A stretch of 64,000 nt of DNA from Theobroma cacao (Eukaryota; Streptophyta; Magnoliopsida; Malvales; Malvaceae), in the NCBI RefSeq assembly GCF_000208745.1, contig NC_030852.1:28240684-28304683 (forward strand), in the 5' to 3' direction. Positions 49,532 to 61,405 of this stretch are shown piece by piece (positions within the stretch are counted from its first letter, which is position 1; every line of letters begins with the position of its first letter). The notes beneath the pieces are model-generated. The model searched no databases. It had not been told where the DNA came from and saw only the letters and a list, made by a program, of their open reading frames with translations. A program made the position numbers and the translations under genes.

Positions 49532-52500
49532 ATGGCTTCCAAGAGATCAATTTCAGCAGAGCATTCAAACCCTATAAACTCCCTCTTGAAAGTCACAATC
49601 TTGGTCGTGGATGATGATTCCACTTCTTTGGCAATCGTCTCTGCGATGTTAAAAGAGTGGCGCTATGAAGGTATAAGGAAGATCTTTTGTTTAGGGTTCT
49701 CCCTCTTCTCTTTTGTTAGCTCTCTTGTTCTCACTTCTTATTCATAAACAATAATGTACAAAGGCTTGGTGCATGCATGCTAACTCTGGTCTATAGGCTA
49801 GCTACTTTCATTTCCACCTGCTTTTACTACTGTTGGTTTTCCATTACCTTTTCAATGGGTGTCCCAAACAGCTGTTTCAGTATTCTCTTTTAGACTAATT
49901 AGTTTATGGGTTTAAGGTTTATTATTTTTCCAACAATGGCTTTTTTTTTCTTTTTTTTTCTTCAACTTAGAAAAGATATTATTAAAAATGATTTCTCTTT
50001 CAATCCTTTCTCATTTCTTAAGAAGATATCACCATTTTGATTATCTAAGTGGTATATGTCATATATTTCGTAGCTTTTCGTAGGCATTGCCTAGTCTTTC
50101 ACTTAATCCAAGAGTGTTCTTCCATTCCCTATCGTTTTTAGAAGAACAACTTAGATGAGTCAAGAATATATATACATAAGGTTATCAAAGTTATGTATAT
50201 GAATTTGTTCAAATTTTAATAATTTTTTTTCCCTCTAGATACGACACATAGACAAATGTTTCAATGTTATTTTCTAATTAAGATACAATTTTAATTATAA
50301 GCCTTTTGTAGATCTCTCTATTTCTATGATTTATCAAGGATGTTGGTGGACATAGTGATGATGGGTATTTTCTTATTTTGTTTTCTAACAAATTTTCCAT
50401 TTCAATCCTTTCCCTCCATTTTTCCTTTTTCAATTGAGCTCATATTTGTTATATTTCTTTTGAAATATGTTCAATGGATCATTTTATTAATCATGGTTGG
50501 CAAAAAGTTTATAAAAAGAAAAAAGGAAATGTAGAGAAGTAGGAAAGGTATGTCCCTTTCAAAAAGAAAACAAGAAAAGGTTTTTCTTTCGATAATCATT
50601 AGGACAAACTTCCATGAGATTCGGTTAAAAAAAAAATTACATAAGATTTGACTCCACTTTAAATTTGTTTATTCACTATCCACCGAGTTAAATCTTTTTT
50701 TTCTACTTTTTTGCCCTCTCTTATTTTCTTTAATATATACCAATTAATATATAATAGGATGTACATACATGCAATTAATCAAGGTCTTACTTAATTCTCT
50801 TTGCTTTCATTTGATTCAACAAATTCTAATGAAGAAAATTGAAACCGCAACCCTTCATTAGTACCCAATTACATTTGTATACTCATAATATGTTTTTTTC
50901 GTATTTTAGTTGCAACTGTTAAATCCCCGGCGGATGCTTTGTCCACTCTTCGAGCTAAACCAGGAATCGACCTAGTGGTCACTGATCTACATATGCCTGG
51001 AATGAATGGGATTGAGCTTCAAAGGCAAATCAACCGAGAATTTAGAGTCCCCGTCATTAGTAAGTACACCATTTTCTCTATACAAATTACTGACTTCTAT
51101 ATATATTTTTCAGTATTTATTTTCTTAATAATTATGAATTATTTAATGAAAGTATATAAAGAAAAACCAATGTATATTTCTGACTAAAAAGCCCTCTTTA
51201 TTTGTTTAACTTCTATATGGTCATAATTTATTAAAGAATAAAGTTATAAAAGTACGATTGATTTATTTGTTAAATAAAGATATTAGTTCATAAGCCAACA
51301 GTTTAAGAAATTAACTTCATCTTATTATGCTGTGCAAAACAATGAATCTAGCTAGGTAATATGTGCAGTTTCATCTTATTTTTGAAATTACTGATTTAAT
51401 GTAAATATATAACAAACTTAAAGGGGTATTTATCCTTGTTTTGTATGCAGTAATGTCCTCAGATGAACAAGAAAGTGTCATGTTGCAAAGCTTAGAGGAA
51501 GGAGCTGTATTTTTTATAGCAAAACCCGTAAAGCCTGATGATCTAAAAAATGTATGGCAATATGCAATTGCAGCGAAGAAAGGTAAATCCGTTGTTATTG
51601 AGGAAATTGCAAGCACTGAAGGAGAAGCACCGTCAGCGGGAAAAGTATCAAAAGACGAAGTAAGGTCTGTGGCATCGGTGAAGGATGACAAGAATAATGC
51701 TAAAAAGGGAACCAAAAGAAAGGCGTCAAGAAAAAGCAAGGATGATCAAGAAGACGTAACTGGATCTGCCCCAAAAAAGGCCAAGGTGGTTTGGACGAAT
51801 TCACTTCACAACAAGTTTTTGGAAGCCTTGAGACAAATTGGCCTGGACAGTACGGGGGATTTATCTTTGCTCATCATCTTCTATATATTTTGTTTATCCT
51901 CCTTTCTCTATTGTGTTGATAATACGTGATTTTATGATGCCTAGCTTCAATTTCTGCCGACTGATGATGATTTTGGTTGTTTTCTTTCAATGTTTAACTT
52001 AAGCAGAAGCTGTCCCCAAGAAGATTCTTGAGATCATGAACGTGCCAGGTTTAACCAGAGAGAATGTGGCTAGCCATTTACAGGTATGGTTTTTGCTACC
52101 TATATATCTTGTTATGCTACCCCTTTATTATCATTTTTCTCTGGTGCTTTTACCAAACACAAACTTAAATATATAAAGTTGGAAAAGCTAAAGAGAGACT
52201 TTTATAATTATGAATTTATACTTGGATAATTTGATGTGTTGTAATTTTAGACAACTTATAAGATAATAATAGAAAAATCATGGATTACGTGAACACATTG
52301 GAGATATTACTAAACTCTTTTCTTCCAAACATAGGAGTAGCTGTGCGTCAAATGGTAAAGAATATGAGAAATGTTAAAATTTTTCATGAGAAATGTTAAA
52401 ATTTTTCATAAAAAATGAATAGTGTAACTAAAATTGTTATCTATTATTTTTGTATCATTTATGAGTAGTTGGATAATCAAATATTGACAAAATAGTATTA

Positions 52501-55396
52501 CTATAAAAGAATTATGATGACTATATAGTAAGGATTTCCAAAAAAACTATATGATTAAGAGATGTATAGTCCCACTCTATTTATAGAATACACCCATGTA
52601 TAAACTTTACAATTTTTTTGGTAAATCAAATTATCACTGTAACAACTTAATAATGATTTTGTACTACATAAAGTGATGAAGGCTCCTAATCACCACTAAG
52701 TTTAGAGTTATAGGTGAAATTCTATGACTAGTTATAATGAAAGCAATTAAAACTTGGAAAAAAGGAAAAAGAGATTTACTAAAAGATGAATGTGGGAAAT
52801 GTTAAATCTGAATCCCATATTTTCATAGACATAATTAAGAAAAAACTGTGCTGTCCTTCCTCAATATGCTCTGACTGTTAATATATATATATATAAATTT
52901 TTATATAAATGGCGTGAAATTATTGAAAGTGTTCTTTTTTGAATTGTGTTAAGAGAAGCAAACTATTACACTAGCAATCTGTTTGCAAGTCGATGTTGAT
53001 TGGGTGATAGGGATCTCTATTAGTTGATGAAAGAAATTATAAGGAGTGGGTTGTTCTTTTCATGGTTAGAGGTTATGTGTATCAAAAATTTATTTATTGT
53101 GTGATTGTTCTGTTGATATTTTTGTGAGAGCGTTTTGCCTAACTTCCTTATATTGTTTTACGATGATATAATACATTAATTTTTACATCAGCAAGCATAA
53201 AATAAAATGGAGCTTAATTACGTACATCCATGATTGCAATGCATGAAAAGTATGTATGTTGAAAAAGACATTCACGTACTTATTGACGATTGAAATACTT
53301 GCTTGGAGTTTCTGCTCATTTAGAGTCTTCATGTAAGAAACTCTTGACACTTTCTCAATGGTTGGTATTCCCCTAACGCCTCCTTGCACTCGTGTAAATT
53401 TTTCAGAAGTACCGGATCTTCTTAAAGCGAGTAGCAGAGAGGGGTTGTTTTGCATCAAAGGCTTTCGTTGAGAAGATCCTTAGGTCAAGCTTTGCATCTG
53501 GCCATCCATTGTTGCTGAAAACTGCCCAAGAATATGCGCGATTGGCAGAGCTGCAACAAAAGAGAGGATTAACATTCCGACCAGAGTATGGAGGGTATGT
53601 TTCATATCAGAATGCTCATAATGCTGCCACCCATGGATCCGTGCTCTTTCCATATCAGAATGCTTCAAGCAGCAACTCTGCTCAGCGACATGCATGTGGA
53701 CAATCCCATTTATTATTGGGCAATCAGGCTAATAACAAGCGACTGGTTTCTGGCAACACGAATCCTCTCTATCAGGGTAATCGCCTGGGTTTTGCAAATG
53801 GATCGAATTTCTCACTAAACGGTAGCCTAACCAACGCTACAAATGGCCTGATGAATGGTGCAAACTCAAGGCACACGTACCAACAGCAAATTCAAGCAAG
53901 GCAAAATTTTCACAGTGCTGGTTTCCCATCACAGTTCAGATTTGGCTCATCCAGCCTTCATTCTTCGAATTCTACTCTGGGAACTGGAAACATAGGAAGT
54001 ATTAGCACTTCCTACCCTACTCTGAATTCCAGTTGCTCCAATAATAATAGCTATGCCGGGGTTAGATTGACTACTGATGGACAGCTCATCGAAATGGGAC
54101 AAACCCGTCTTAATGGTTGCTACGGCTCAATGAATGGAAATTACAATGAGGAAATGAATGTTGCAGCCATGGGGAATCAAACTTTTGGTTATATGGGTCA
54201 AGGAGGCTCCTCATCCGCAGGATTAAATAACGGCGCAAACCAAGTTTCACCAGCCAACACTGCAGCTAACACTTCGATGTTGCCTGGTCTTGACAATAAT
54301 GGAGGAGCAAAGCATTATAAGTCTGGTCATCTGATGAATAATGCTCCTACTTTTGACAATATAACTCCTCAACAACTTGGTGACGGTTCCCTCAGCGACC
54401 TTCTCCTTGAGTCGAAAAACTATCAATTCCCTTGTCAGGTACTAGACTTGTATCCTTCAATATTCCTTTCAAGTATTTTGGTTGAGCAAATTGGTACTAT
54501 TCCCTCATTTTGTTTAATAGTAGAAAATCTTCTTATCAATCAATTGTTTTTGATTGGTGTAGCAACAAGATGGTGGAGATGGCGTCCAGAGTCCTGACTT
54601 TCTCAGCAGCTCAATATTTTCAGAAATCTTCCCCTCATTGGAAGAACTTCTGAATTCTGACTTCTCTGAATCGTTGTCCTTGGAAGATACCGCTCCTCAG
54701 AATGAGGAAGCTCTTGAAAAGGCAAGTTAACCATTTTCCAGATTCCCAAACGAGATCCTAACCCCCCAACCCCCAATTTCCCTGTTTGCTCCTTTACTCA
54801 CAGTCGTTGGTCGCCCAGGTTCAAAGTGATGATGGACAGTTGATGAACACCAGTGTTGGTGGCAGTGCATATCCTTCGAATGAATCTTATCCTACTAATT
54901 TTAATCAAAGCGCTAATCAGGCAAGTTCAGTTTCCGCCCTCTGTCAATAATCTGCTATGTAACTTCATACATAATTCAATAACCAACTCTATTGATTTTG
55001 AATGAATTTGGATGAAAACTACAGAACGTTTTCCTTATTATTGCTTTATAAGTTAAAACGAACTTTAGCCACATTCTCATATATAATCGGTTGTTATGTG
55101 TTTAGCAACAAAGTGGAGGAGATCAAGAAACCATCTCTGAGCTCAGCAGCGTATTCCAAGTAAACAATGCTTCTGCTTCTGGAGATAACGCATCAGACAA
55201 TCAGGCATGTCATTATCTGCGAAGCTTCATTCTTTGAAATAGTAGAAAATAGTGGCGTACATTTATATCAAATTATATTTCTTATGAAAAACTTTCATGA
55301 AAAAGCTTTCTTATTCTTTGGTTTTGGCTCTTATTGCAGAACTGGGGAGACGATTTCGTAGATTCCTTGTTCAGCTTCGGCTCTCATTTTGAGTGA
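49532..55396 (+). CDS. Type-B two-component response regulator (ARR-B)
   Basis: Nuclear transcription factor at the output of cytokinin His-Asp phosphorelays. Nine exons are 49532-49670, 50910-51059, 51451-51849, 52007-52083, 53407-54438, 54563-54721, 54819-54920, 55106-55204 and 55340-55396 (TGA). They join in frame to 737 aa. The receiver domain (about 20-135) has acidic pocket DDD 27-29, phospho-acceptor Asp 72 in [12 protein letters not shown] and Lys 121 in [12 protein letters not shown]. The usual GACDYL-type stretch is replaced by GAVFFIA. A basic linker (KRKASRKSK) follows. The GARP/Myb-like DNA-binding domain is [20 protein letters not shown] ... [20 protein letters not shown] ... 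[15 protein letters not shown]. The long C-terminal region is Asn/Ser/Gly/Gln-rich, as in activation domains. Introns 6, 7 and 8 each appear to use a GC donor. If intron 6 is retained, the protein stops after three residues (stop at 54728). The paralogue is not assignable. Confidence 0.9.
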
Positions 55397-56204
55397 AAGC
55401 ATAGCTGCAAGCATCGGAATTAAATCATGAAGAAAGCTCCAAGAAATTAGTTGATTGGAGTAAAATTAGACATATAGTTATGCATGACATATATATGCAT
55501 ATATAGTATGGTTTGGTTAATAAGAAACTTTGGACATGGGTTTTGCAGTTGTTTTATTTTGGTTTGTAATATAGTCTGTAGGCGTGGTTTGGAACTCTGC
55601 ATTAGCTTTATGTAATGGAAACTTGAACTTGTTAAACTTGGCCTGTTTTATATATTTCGCATGTTTCTCTCTTTATCTATATTCTTTTATCTTTGTATAA
55701 TCTAATTAATTAATGTTAAAAATTTAAGGATATTAATTATATGTAAATAGAAGAAGATGTGTTCATGAAAATACTTAATTAAATAAATTTAATATCTAAA
55801 ATAAAATTTCTCTTGTAAAAAACAATATACTATAACCAATTAAAATTTAATATACTATAACCAATCAAAATTTAATTAAGACTCTTGATCGATATTTTTA
55901 TTATTTACTTTCTATTTATTCATGTTTTATTTTTTATTCTTTTTTTTGTAAAAAATTAAAAAACAAACGAAAACATCAATCATGCGAAACTTACTAAATT
56001 TTAAAATCACAAAAGCAAAAAGAGAAAACATAAATAAATTTTGACATATATGCTTTCTCATTCAATAATTGCTCATTCAGTTACATATTTAGAAAATAAT
56101 ATAAGCAATATTTGATTATTCATTAAGATACACAATCAATTAATTAATTATTGAGAAGTTACAAAGATTGAAACCTAATTTTCTAGCTACGAATTAAGAA
56201 TAAA
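55397..56204. other. Response-regulator 3' UTR and AT-rich spacer
   Basis: The first 250 bp or so are probably the 3' UTR, with an ATATATGCATATAT-rich block near 55490. The rest is AT-rich DNA up to the MITE. No gene was seen. A short tandem repetition of AATATACTATAACCAAT with linked sequence occurs at about 55825-55870. Confidence 0.55.
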
Positions 56205-56584
56205 AGATATAATGTTTGAAAAAACTCTCGAAACATTTAAAAAAATTTAAATAAAGTCTCATTCTTTTATTACGTTCAATCAAGTCCATGTACTTTTATT
56301 TTGAGTCAAATAAACCTTTATAATTTATGATTTGCTAATTATCGTTAATTAAAATACCACATATCATTTTATGTCCAAGTAGTGATGACATAACATTAAC
56401 GCGAATGGTGAAAAATGTTAAATAATCATGTCATCATCTATTATAACATGTTAATATGTCACATCAACGTCATATGATATTGAACGATAAATGACATTTT
56501 AATCAAGTCAACCATTAGTTACAAGAATTTAGTTCAAAATAAAAGCATAAAAATTTATTTAACCCAAAATGAAAGTATTGGATG
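56205..56584. mobile_element. Palindromic AT-rich MITE, copy B, left part
   Basis: Same family as copy A (47011-47425). Shared words in the same order include CTTTTATTTTGA, CTTTATAATT and AACATGTTAATATGTCAC-like blocks. The right arm is cut at 56584 by the LTR. Its missing part is found at 61486-61555, directly after the LTR, in the order and orientation predicted from the left arm. Confidence 0.75.
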
Positions 56585-56725
56585 TGTAGAAAGAGAAAAA
56601 AATTATCAACCAATTGCATGCTACCATATGAATTTAATAACCATATAATTAATTTATTGGTTGGATTATTTTAAAGACATATAGTTGGACCAATTCACCT
56701 ATTGGTAGATAATATTTATATTTTT

Positions 56726-57110
56726 GACCAATCAAAAAATTAGTTATTGGTCATCTAATTTATCTCTAAATAAATCAAAATAATATAGAGATAATATTCA
56801 TATTTTTGACCAATCAAAAAATTAGTTATTGGTCATCCAATTTATCTATAAATAAATCAAAATAATTTAGAAATAATATTCATATTTTTTATCAATCAAA
56901 AAATTAGTTATTGGTCATCCAATTATCTCTAAATAATTCAAGATAATTTAGAGATTATATTCATATTTTTTACCAATCAAAAATTAGTTATTGGTCATTT
57001 TAATTTATCTCTAATAATTATACTAATTTAGAGATAAAAGTCAAATTTAATTATTTAATTTATTTCTAAATAAATTAAGATAATTTATAGATAATATCTA
57101 ACTTTGGCCA
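56726..57110. repeat. 82-bp tandem array in the LTR
   Basis: About 4.5 copies of an AT-rich unit that begins GACCAATCAAAAAATTAGTT and contains ATTGGTCAT and TTATCTCTAAATAA. Copy starts at 56726, 56808 and about 56890 are spaced 82 bp apart, and the next (about 56971) 81 bp. Later copies decay. Each unit contains ATTGG and its complement CCAAT, so single units can form hairpins. Confidence 0.85.
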
Positions 57111-57247
57111 ATCAAAATTCAAGGACTCAAGGTCCAACCAATCAAAAGACTTTTAATGAGTCATCATAGTTTATCTCTAAATAAAGTAAAATAATTTAGA
57201 GATAATTCAAAGAGATTACATTTTCATCAAAGTCTCCCACCAAACAT

Positions 57248-57256
57248 TATAAATAG
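57248..57256 (+). promoter_or_regulatory. TATA box in the LTR, first candidate promoter
   Basis: TATAAATAG, a near-ideal plant TATA box, followed by GGGGCTCC and about 30 bp later by the start of the minisatellite. If used, the transcript would begin near 57280 and carry the GATCAAG-rich repeats as a leader. Confidence 0.5.
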
Positions 57257-57295
57257 GGGCTCCTCCAAGCCATTTGATTCATTCGGAAGCAATTG

Positions 57296-57835
57296 AAGAT
57301 TGGGAGGCATTCGAAGATTGGGAGGCATTCGAAGATTGAGAGCATTTCAGAGATTAAGAAGAATAGAAGATTTCTAAAGTGAAGATCAAACGGCAACAAA
57401 GTTCATGATCAAGATATCAAGCGAAGTTCGTGATCAAGATACAGTGTTCGTGATCAAGCAACAGCGAAGTTCGTGATCAAGATATCAAGCGAAGTTCATG
57501 ATCAAGATATAGTGTTCGTGATCAAGATACAGTGTTCGTGATCAAGCAGCAGCGAAGTTCGTGATCAAGATATCAAGCGAAGTTCGTGATCAAGATACAG
57601 TGTTCGTGATCTAGATTAAGTCATCTAGACCCTTGAAGCGAAGATCAAGTGTTCGTGATCAAGATTAACCCGTCAAGACCTTTGAAGCGAAGATCAAGTG
57701 TTCGTGATCAAGATTAAGTCGTCAAGACCCTTGAAGCGAAGATCAAGTGTTCGTGATCAAGATTAAGTCGTCAAGACCCTTAAAGCGAAGATCAAGCAAG
57801 TTCGTGATCAAGACTAAGTTCAAGTTCGTGACTCT
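57296..57835. repeat. Compound minisatellite in the LTR
   Basis: It starts with an 18-bp unit (GAAGATTGGGAGGCATTC, two to three copies at about 57296-57345). Then come many copies of a GTTCGTGATCAAGATA(T/C)A unit of about 18-20 bp, organised in higher-order groups with AGCGAA spacers. The right part is four copies of a unit of about 50 bp combining GATTAAGTCGTCAAGACC, CTTGAAGCGAAGATCAAG and TGTTCGTGATCAA. Frame lengths vary and stop codons occur, so this is not a coding repeat. Confidence 0.85.
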
Positions 57836-58228
57836 TTGTCATAACGTGCTAGTCCGGGAACCCGACCACCAGACACGAGTGAAAACTNACCTAATGACTT
57901 GATTCTAATCGACGAGGCCTTAAATTGATTTTAAGTCTGTCGAAGAGAACCTTAAACTAGTCTACGATTTTCTAGATCTAGGCTTAGGAGTACGGTTACG
58001 CCCAAAGAAGGATTAGCACCCCCAGGACGCCCGTTTCATGAACGGTACCATTTTTTAGATTATCCTATTAGACTTTAATTTTTAAGTTCACTATATTTCT
58101 TTTGTTATTATTCTCTTATTTTATCCCCTATTTAACCTAAAATGAAATGCAAATGAGAGGCAAGATGATATGCATGGCGTGAGATAAAAATGTCGAACAA
58201 ATAACATTTTATTGAGGACGTTCTCCCG

Positions 58229-59327
58229 AATCCGCCCATCGTACTAGTGGGATCCGGGGTGTTCTCTCACCTAGGGAATTATTCGAGAAATTCGCCTTTG
58301 CAAATTCAACGAATAAATCCCGTCATCGGGGTCATCGTACATTTTCTTTTAAAAATAATATTTTCATGAATAATGAACCTAATTCGAGCGAAAGCCTTTT
58401 ATTAAAGATGTTTCCTGAGCCCTCCCATCATACTTGTGGGACTCGGGAATACCTTTTCACCTAGGGAACTCTTCGAGAAATACCCGCCTTCGCGAGATCC
58501 TCGGGAGATCCCATCATCGGGGCTTAACTCGTGGGCAAATATTTATATGCAATGATATGCACAATGCAATATACATATATGCTATGCTAATGCAATTATC
58601 TATTTTTTGGTCATTTATTATTATTTAATTATTATTTTCATTTTATTTTTCTCTTATCCTATTTTTCTAATTTTTCTTATTGTTATTTTTTTTATACTTT
58701 ACATTTGTTATTCTAAGTTTCTTTTGTATTTCCCGTTTATAAATTGTTTATGGTTCCATGTTATTTTTGTGGACAAAAATTTTATTATTTTTTTCTACTT
58801 TTTATTTTTATATTATTTATTATTTTTATATTTTTTATGTTTTGATTATCATATTATTATTATTATTTTTTGTAAGCAATCTTTTATTCAAATCTAATGC
58901 TTAAAATTTAATATCTATGTTTAATTCCATTTTTTACATTCTATCTTATTTCTTTTATATAACATTTTATTAATCTATAGTTTATACTATTAGATATTTA
59001 ATGATTAATTTTAAATTAGATATTGTTTTGGATTTTTTTTATTTTTTATTTATTTTGTGTATTTATTTAATGTCATGGATATTAACTTTTCATAAATTTA
59101 TTATATATATATATATATTTGAATCATCATTAATATTATTTATTTATTATTTTGTTTTTTGAATGATTTTACGTTATTATTTTTTTATTTATAAAAATTT
59201 CGGGATCTTGAAATCAAGGCTCTCCTATCGTACTGGTGGAGCCTTACTTTGGATTTCAAACCTAGGGAAAATGGGCTCAGGATTGCGACTTCTCGCATCC
59301 CGACCGACCATCCCATCATCGGCATCA
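58229..59327. repeat. Three dispersed copies of a hairpin-rich block of about 100 bp in the LTR
   Basis: The blocks at about 58229-58333, 58410-58524 and 59212-59327 share, in order, CCCATC(G/A)TACT.GTGGG (a short hairpin), a CGGG/CGGGAAT-like segment, CACCTAGGGAA, a CGAGAAAT-like segment and CCCATCATCGG. They are separated by T-rich filler, and the third copy is the most diverged (it has CCTATCGTACTGGTGGAG). Conservation of spacing and order argues for a duplicated functional or structural module of the LTR. Confidence 0.75.
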
Positions 59328-59855
59328 TTACATTCGTAATCAATACCTTGATGTTTTATATCATTTATATTTTTTTATTTATTATTTATTTTATTAATTT
59401 TTATTATATATATATATTTTTATATGGACTTCACTTTCCTAAATTTAAATAATTTTAACAAGTATTTTTCTATATTTAAATTTTCCTTAACTAAATATGC
59501 AAGTTTTCTTATTTTTTTATTTTATATTATTTATATATATATATTTACATTCCTTTATATATATTGTTCTCTTTATTTGAAAAATAACCTCTTAAAAATC
59601 TTAAAAAAAAACATTATATTAAAGTACTCCAATCCTAATCTTAAATAATTGAATAATAAATCCGAAAGCTAACAAAATGAACAAACCCAAATCATTGCAG
59701 ACCTTAATAGCATGACAAAGAGTTTACCTTTATGGGCCCAATACCCACTCAATTTTGTCCACTTGCTTCTCTGCGGCCCGAATCCTATTCAAAGAGAGCT
59801 CGGATTGGGAGATGGCCTGCTTACCCACTTCAAGGACACAGTTCCTTCTCTCCCT

Positions 59856-59926
59856 AAACGGTGCCGTTTCTAGTTGTAACCCTTTTTCAAAACGGTGCCG
59901 TTTTGGTTTATACTTAAGTATAAAAA
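59856..59926 (+). promoter_or_regulatory. Second candidate LTR promoter: paired palindromes and TATA
   Basis: Two copies of AAACGGTGCCGTTT (59856-59869 and 59890-59903) stand 34 bp apart, followed 16 bp later by TATAAAAA (59919-59926) and then a CT-rich leader. This is a convincing U3/R layout and may be the true promoter of the retroelement. The AAACGG..CCGTTT arms form an inverted repeat suitable for dimeric factor binding, which is inference. Confidence 0.6.
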
Positions 59927-60888
59927 CCTCTTTCCTTCTTCATGCTTTCATTTTCTGCCCCTATTTTCTCTCTCTACCACCTGACCCTCTCCTCTCTCTC
60001 TCTCTAAAAAAAATCGACATTTTTCTCTTTTCCTCAAATCTCTCACCTCCTCTCACCCTCATGTTGGCGTTGCTCCCCACCGACCGGCTCAGACCAGATC
60101 TCCCTATCGCCGTTCGAGGTCGTCGTCGATGATCGATTCTCCCTTTTTGGCGTCGATTTGCGGCTGGTCCTCACGCCGGCGGCACAACTCGAGGAACCCG
60201 ATCCTCTCTCCCTTTCTTATTTACTCTCCTTTACCGACAGCCACCAGATCGGACCCCAAAACAACCACCAATCTGCTCTCCCTTCACCACCGACAGCTAA
60301 AAATCTGGGCTTCAAATCCCCCCACCGGCAGCACAAACCCCCCCAATATAAATATCCTCCAAATCTCCCTAAAATAAGTTAAAGAAAATCCCCCAAAAAC
60401 AACAAATACTATTTACTCTCCTTGTATATTTTTTGATGTTTTTTTTTGGTATTTCTTTAGTTATGGATTGGTTGTTCTTAGTTGCTAGAAGGTCTAGGAT
60501 ATTTTTTATTGTGACTAGGTATTTTGGTTGCTAAAATCCTAGGGTTTTTTTGATTGCCTCTCTTGATCCCCTTTTTGCTACAATGCCCCCTCCCCTTTAC
60601 ACTCGATTCTTGGCCTTTAGAGGGGGCACGCTCCCACTACTCTGCCAGATCCGAATTTTTCGCGTCTAACAGGATGAGGGTGGCGCCTGGCAGGGTGCGT
60701 CCGCACCCTACCAGTCGTACCTCTCTCTTTTTTTCATTTTTTCTTTATTTTTTTGTCATTTTTATTCATTTTTTGTTTATGATTTTTTTAATTAATAAAA
60801 TTTTAATATAATTTTTATAGTGTCTACACTCTTGAAGACGAATTGAAGAAATTAATCAGAGGAATTTTCAGAGATTTTCACTTACATC

Positions 60889-61405
60889 TATACCTGTCAA
60901 AATGGGCTTGACCCATTGGGTCAACCAATTTTTCATTTGATATGGGGTGGGCTAGGTCATTAAAATTTAAGCCCATATTTAAATCGGGCCTAGATGGGTC
61001 AGCCCACCAAATCAGTGGGCTGGGGCGAGCTAGCCCTATGGGCTAAAAAATTAATAATTTTATATATTTAATTATATAAAAGTAATAATTTAATTATCAA
61101 TAATATTACTTATTTTATATATTTTAATGTGTTTAATCTTCACTTATCAAATTAATAATTTTAATTTATGAATTAAATCATAAAATAATTTTATTAATAG
61201 AAATTTATTAATTAAAATTATAAAAATGAATTTTCTTTTTTTGAAAAAAAAAGAAAAAGGTTGGCCCAACCCAGCCCATGGGCTAGCAAGGGGTGGGCTA
61301 GATTGGAGATTTCATAGTCCATATAAAAATGGGCTGATTCGGCTCGATCCATATTTTTTCAACCCACAAGGGCTAGGGTCGGGCTGGCCCATATTGACAG
61401 GTCTA
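60889..61405. mobile_element. hAT-like MITE nested in the LTR
   Basis: A 517-bp non-coding element. Left end TATACCTGTCAAAATGGGC; right end GCCCATATTGACAGGTCTA, the inverted counterpart. It is flanked by 8-bp near-identical sites, CTTACATC (60881-60888) and CTCACATC (61406-61413), 7 of 8 matching, the duplication length expected for hAT elements. The interior has further GGGCTGGCCCA-like inverted words near both ends and an AT-rich centre. Confidence 0.78.

Noticed and set aside
59755..60382. Overlapping proline-rich plus-strand ORFs inside the LTR
   Set aside because: The C-rich leader after the LTR TATA box is open by composition. There is no gag-like CCHC motif and no consistent frame.
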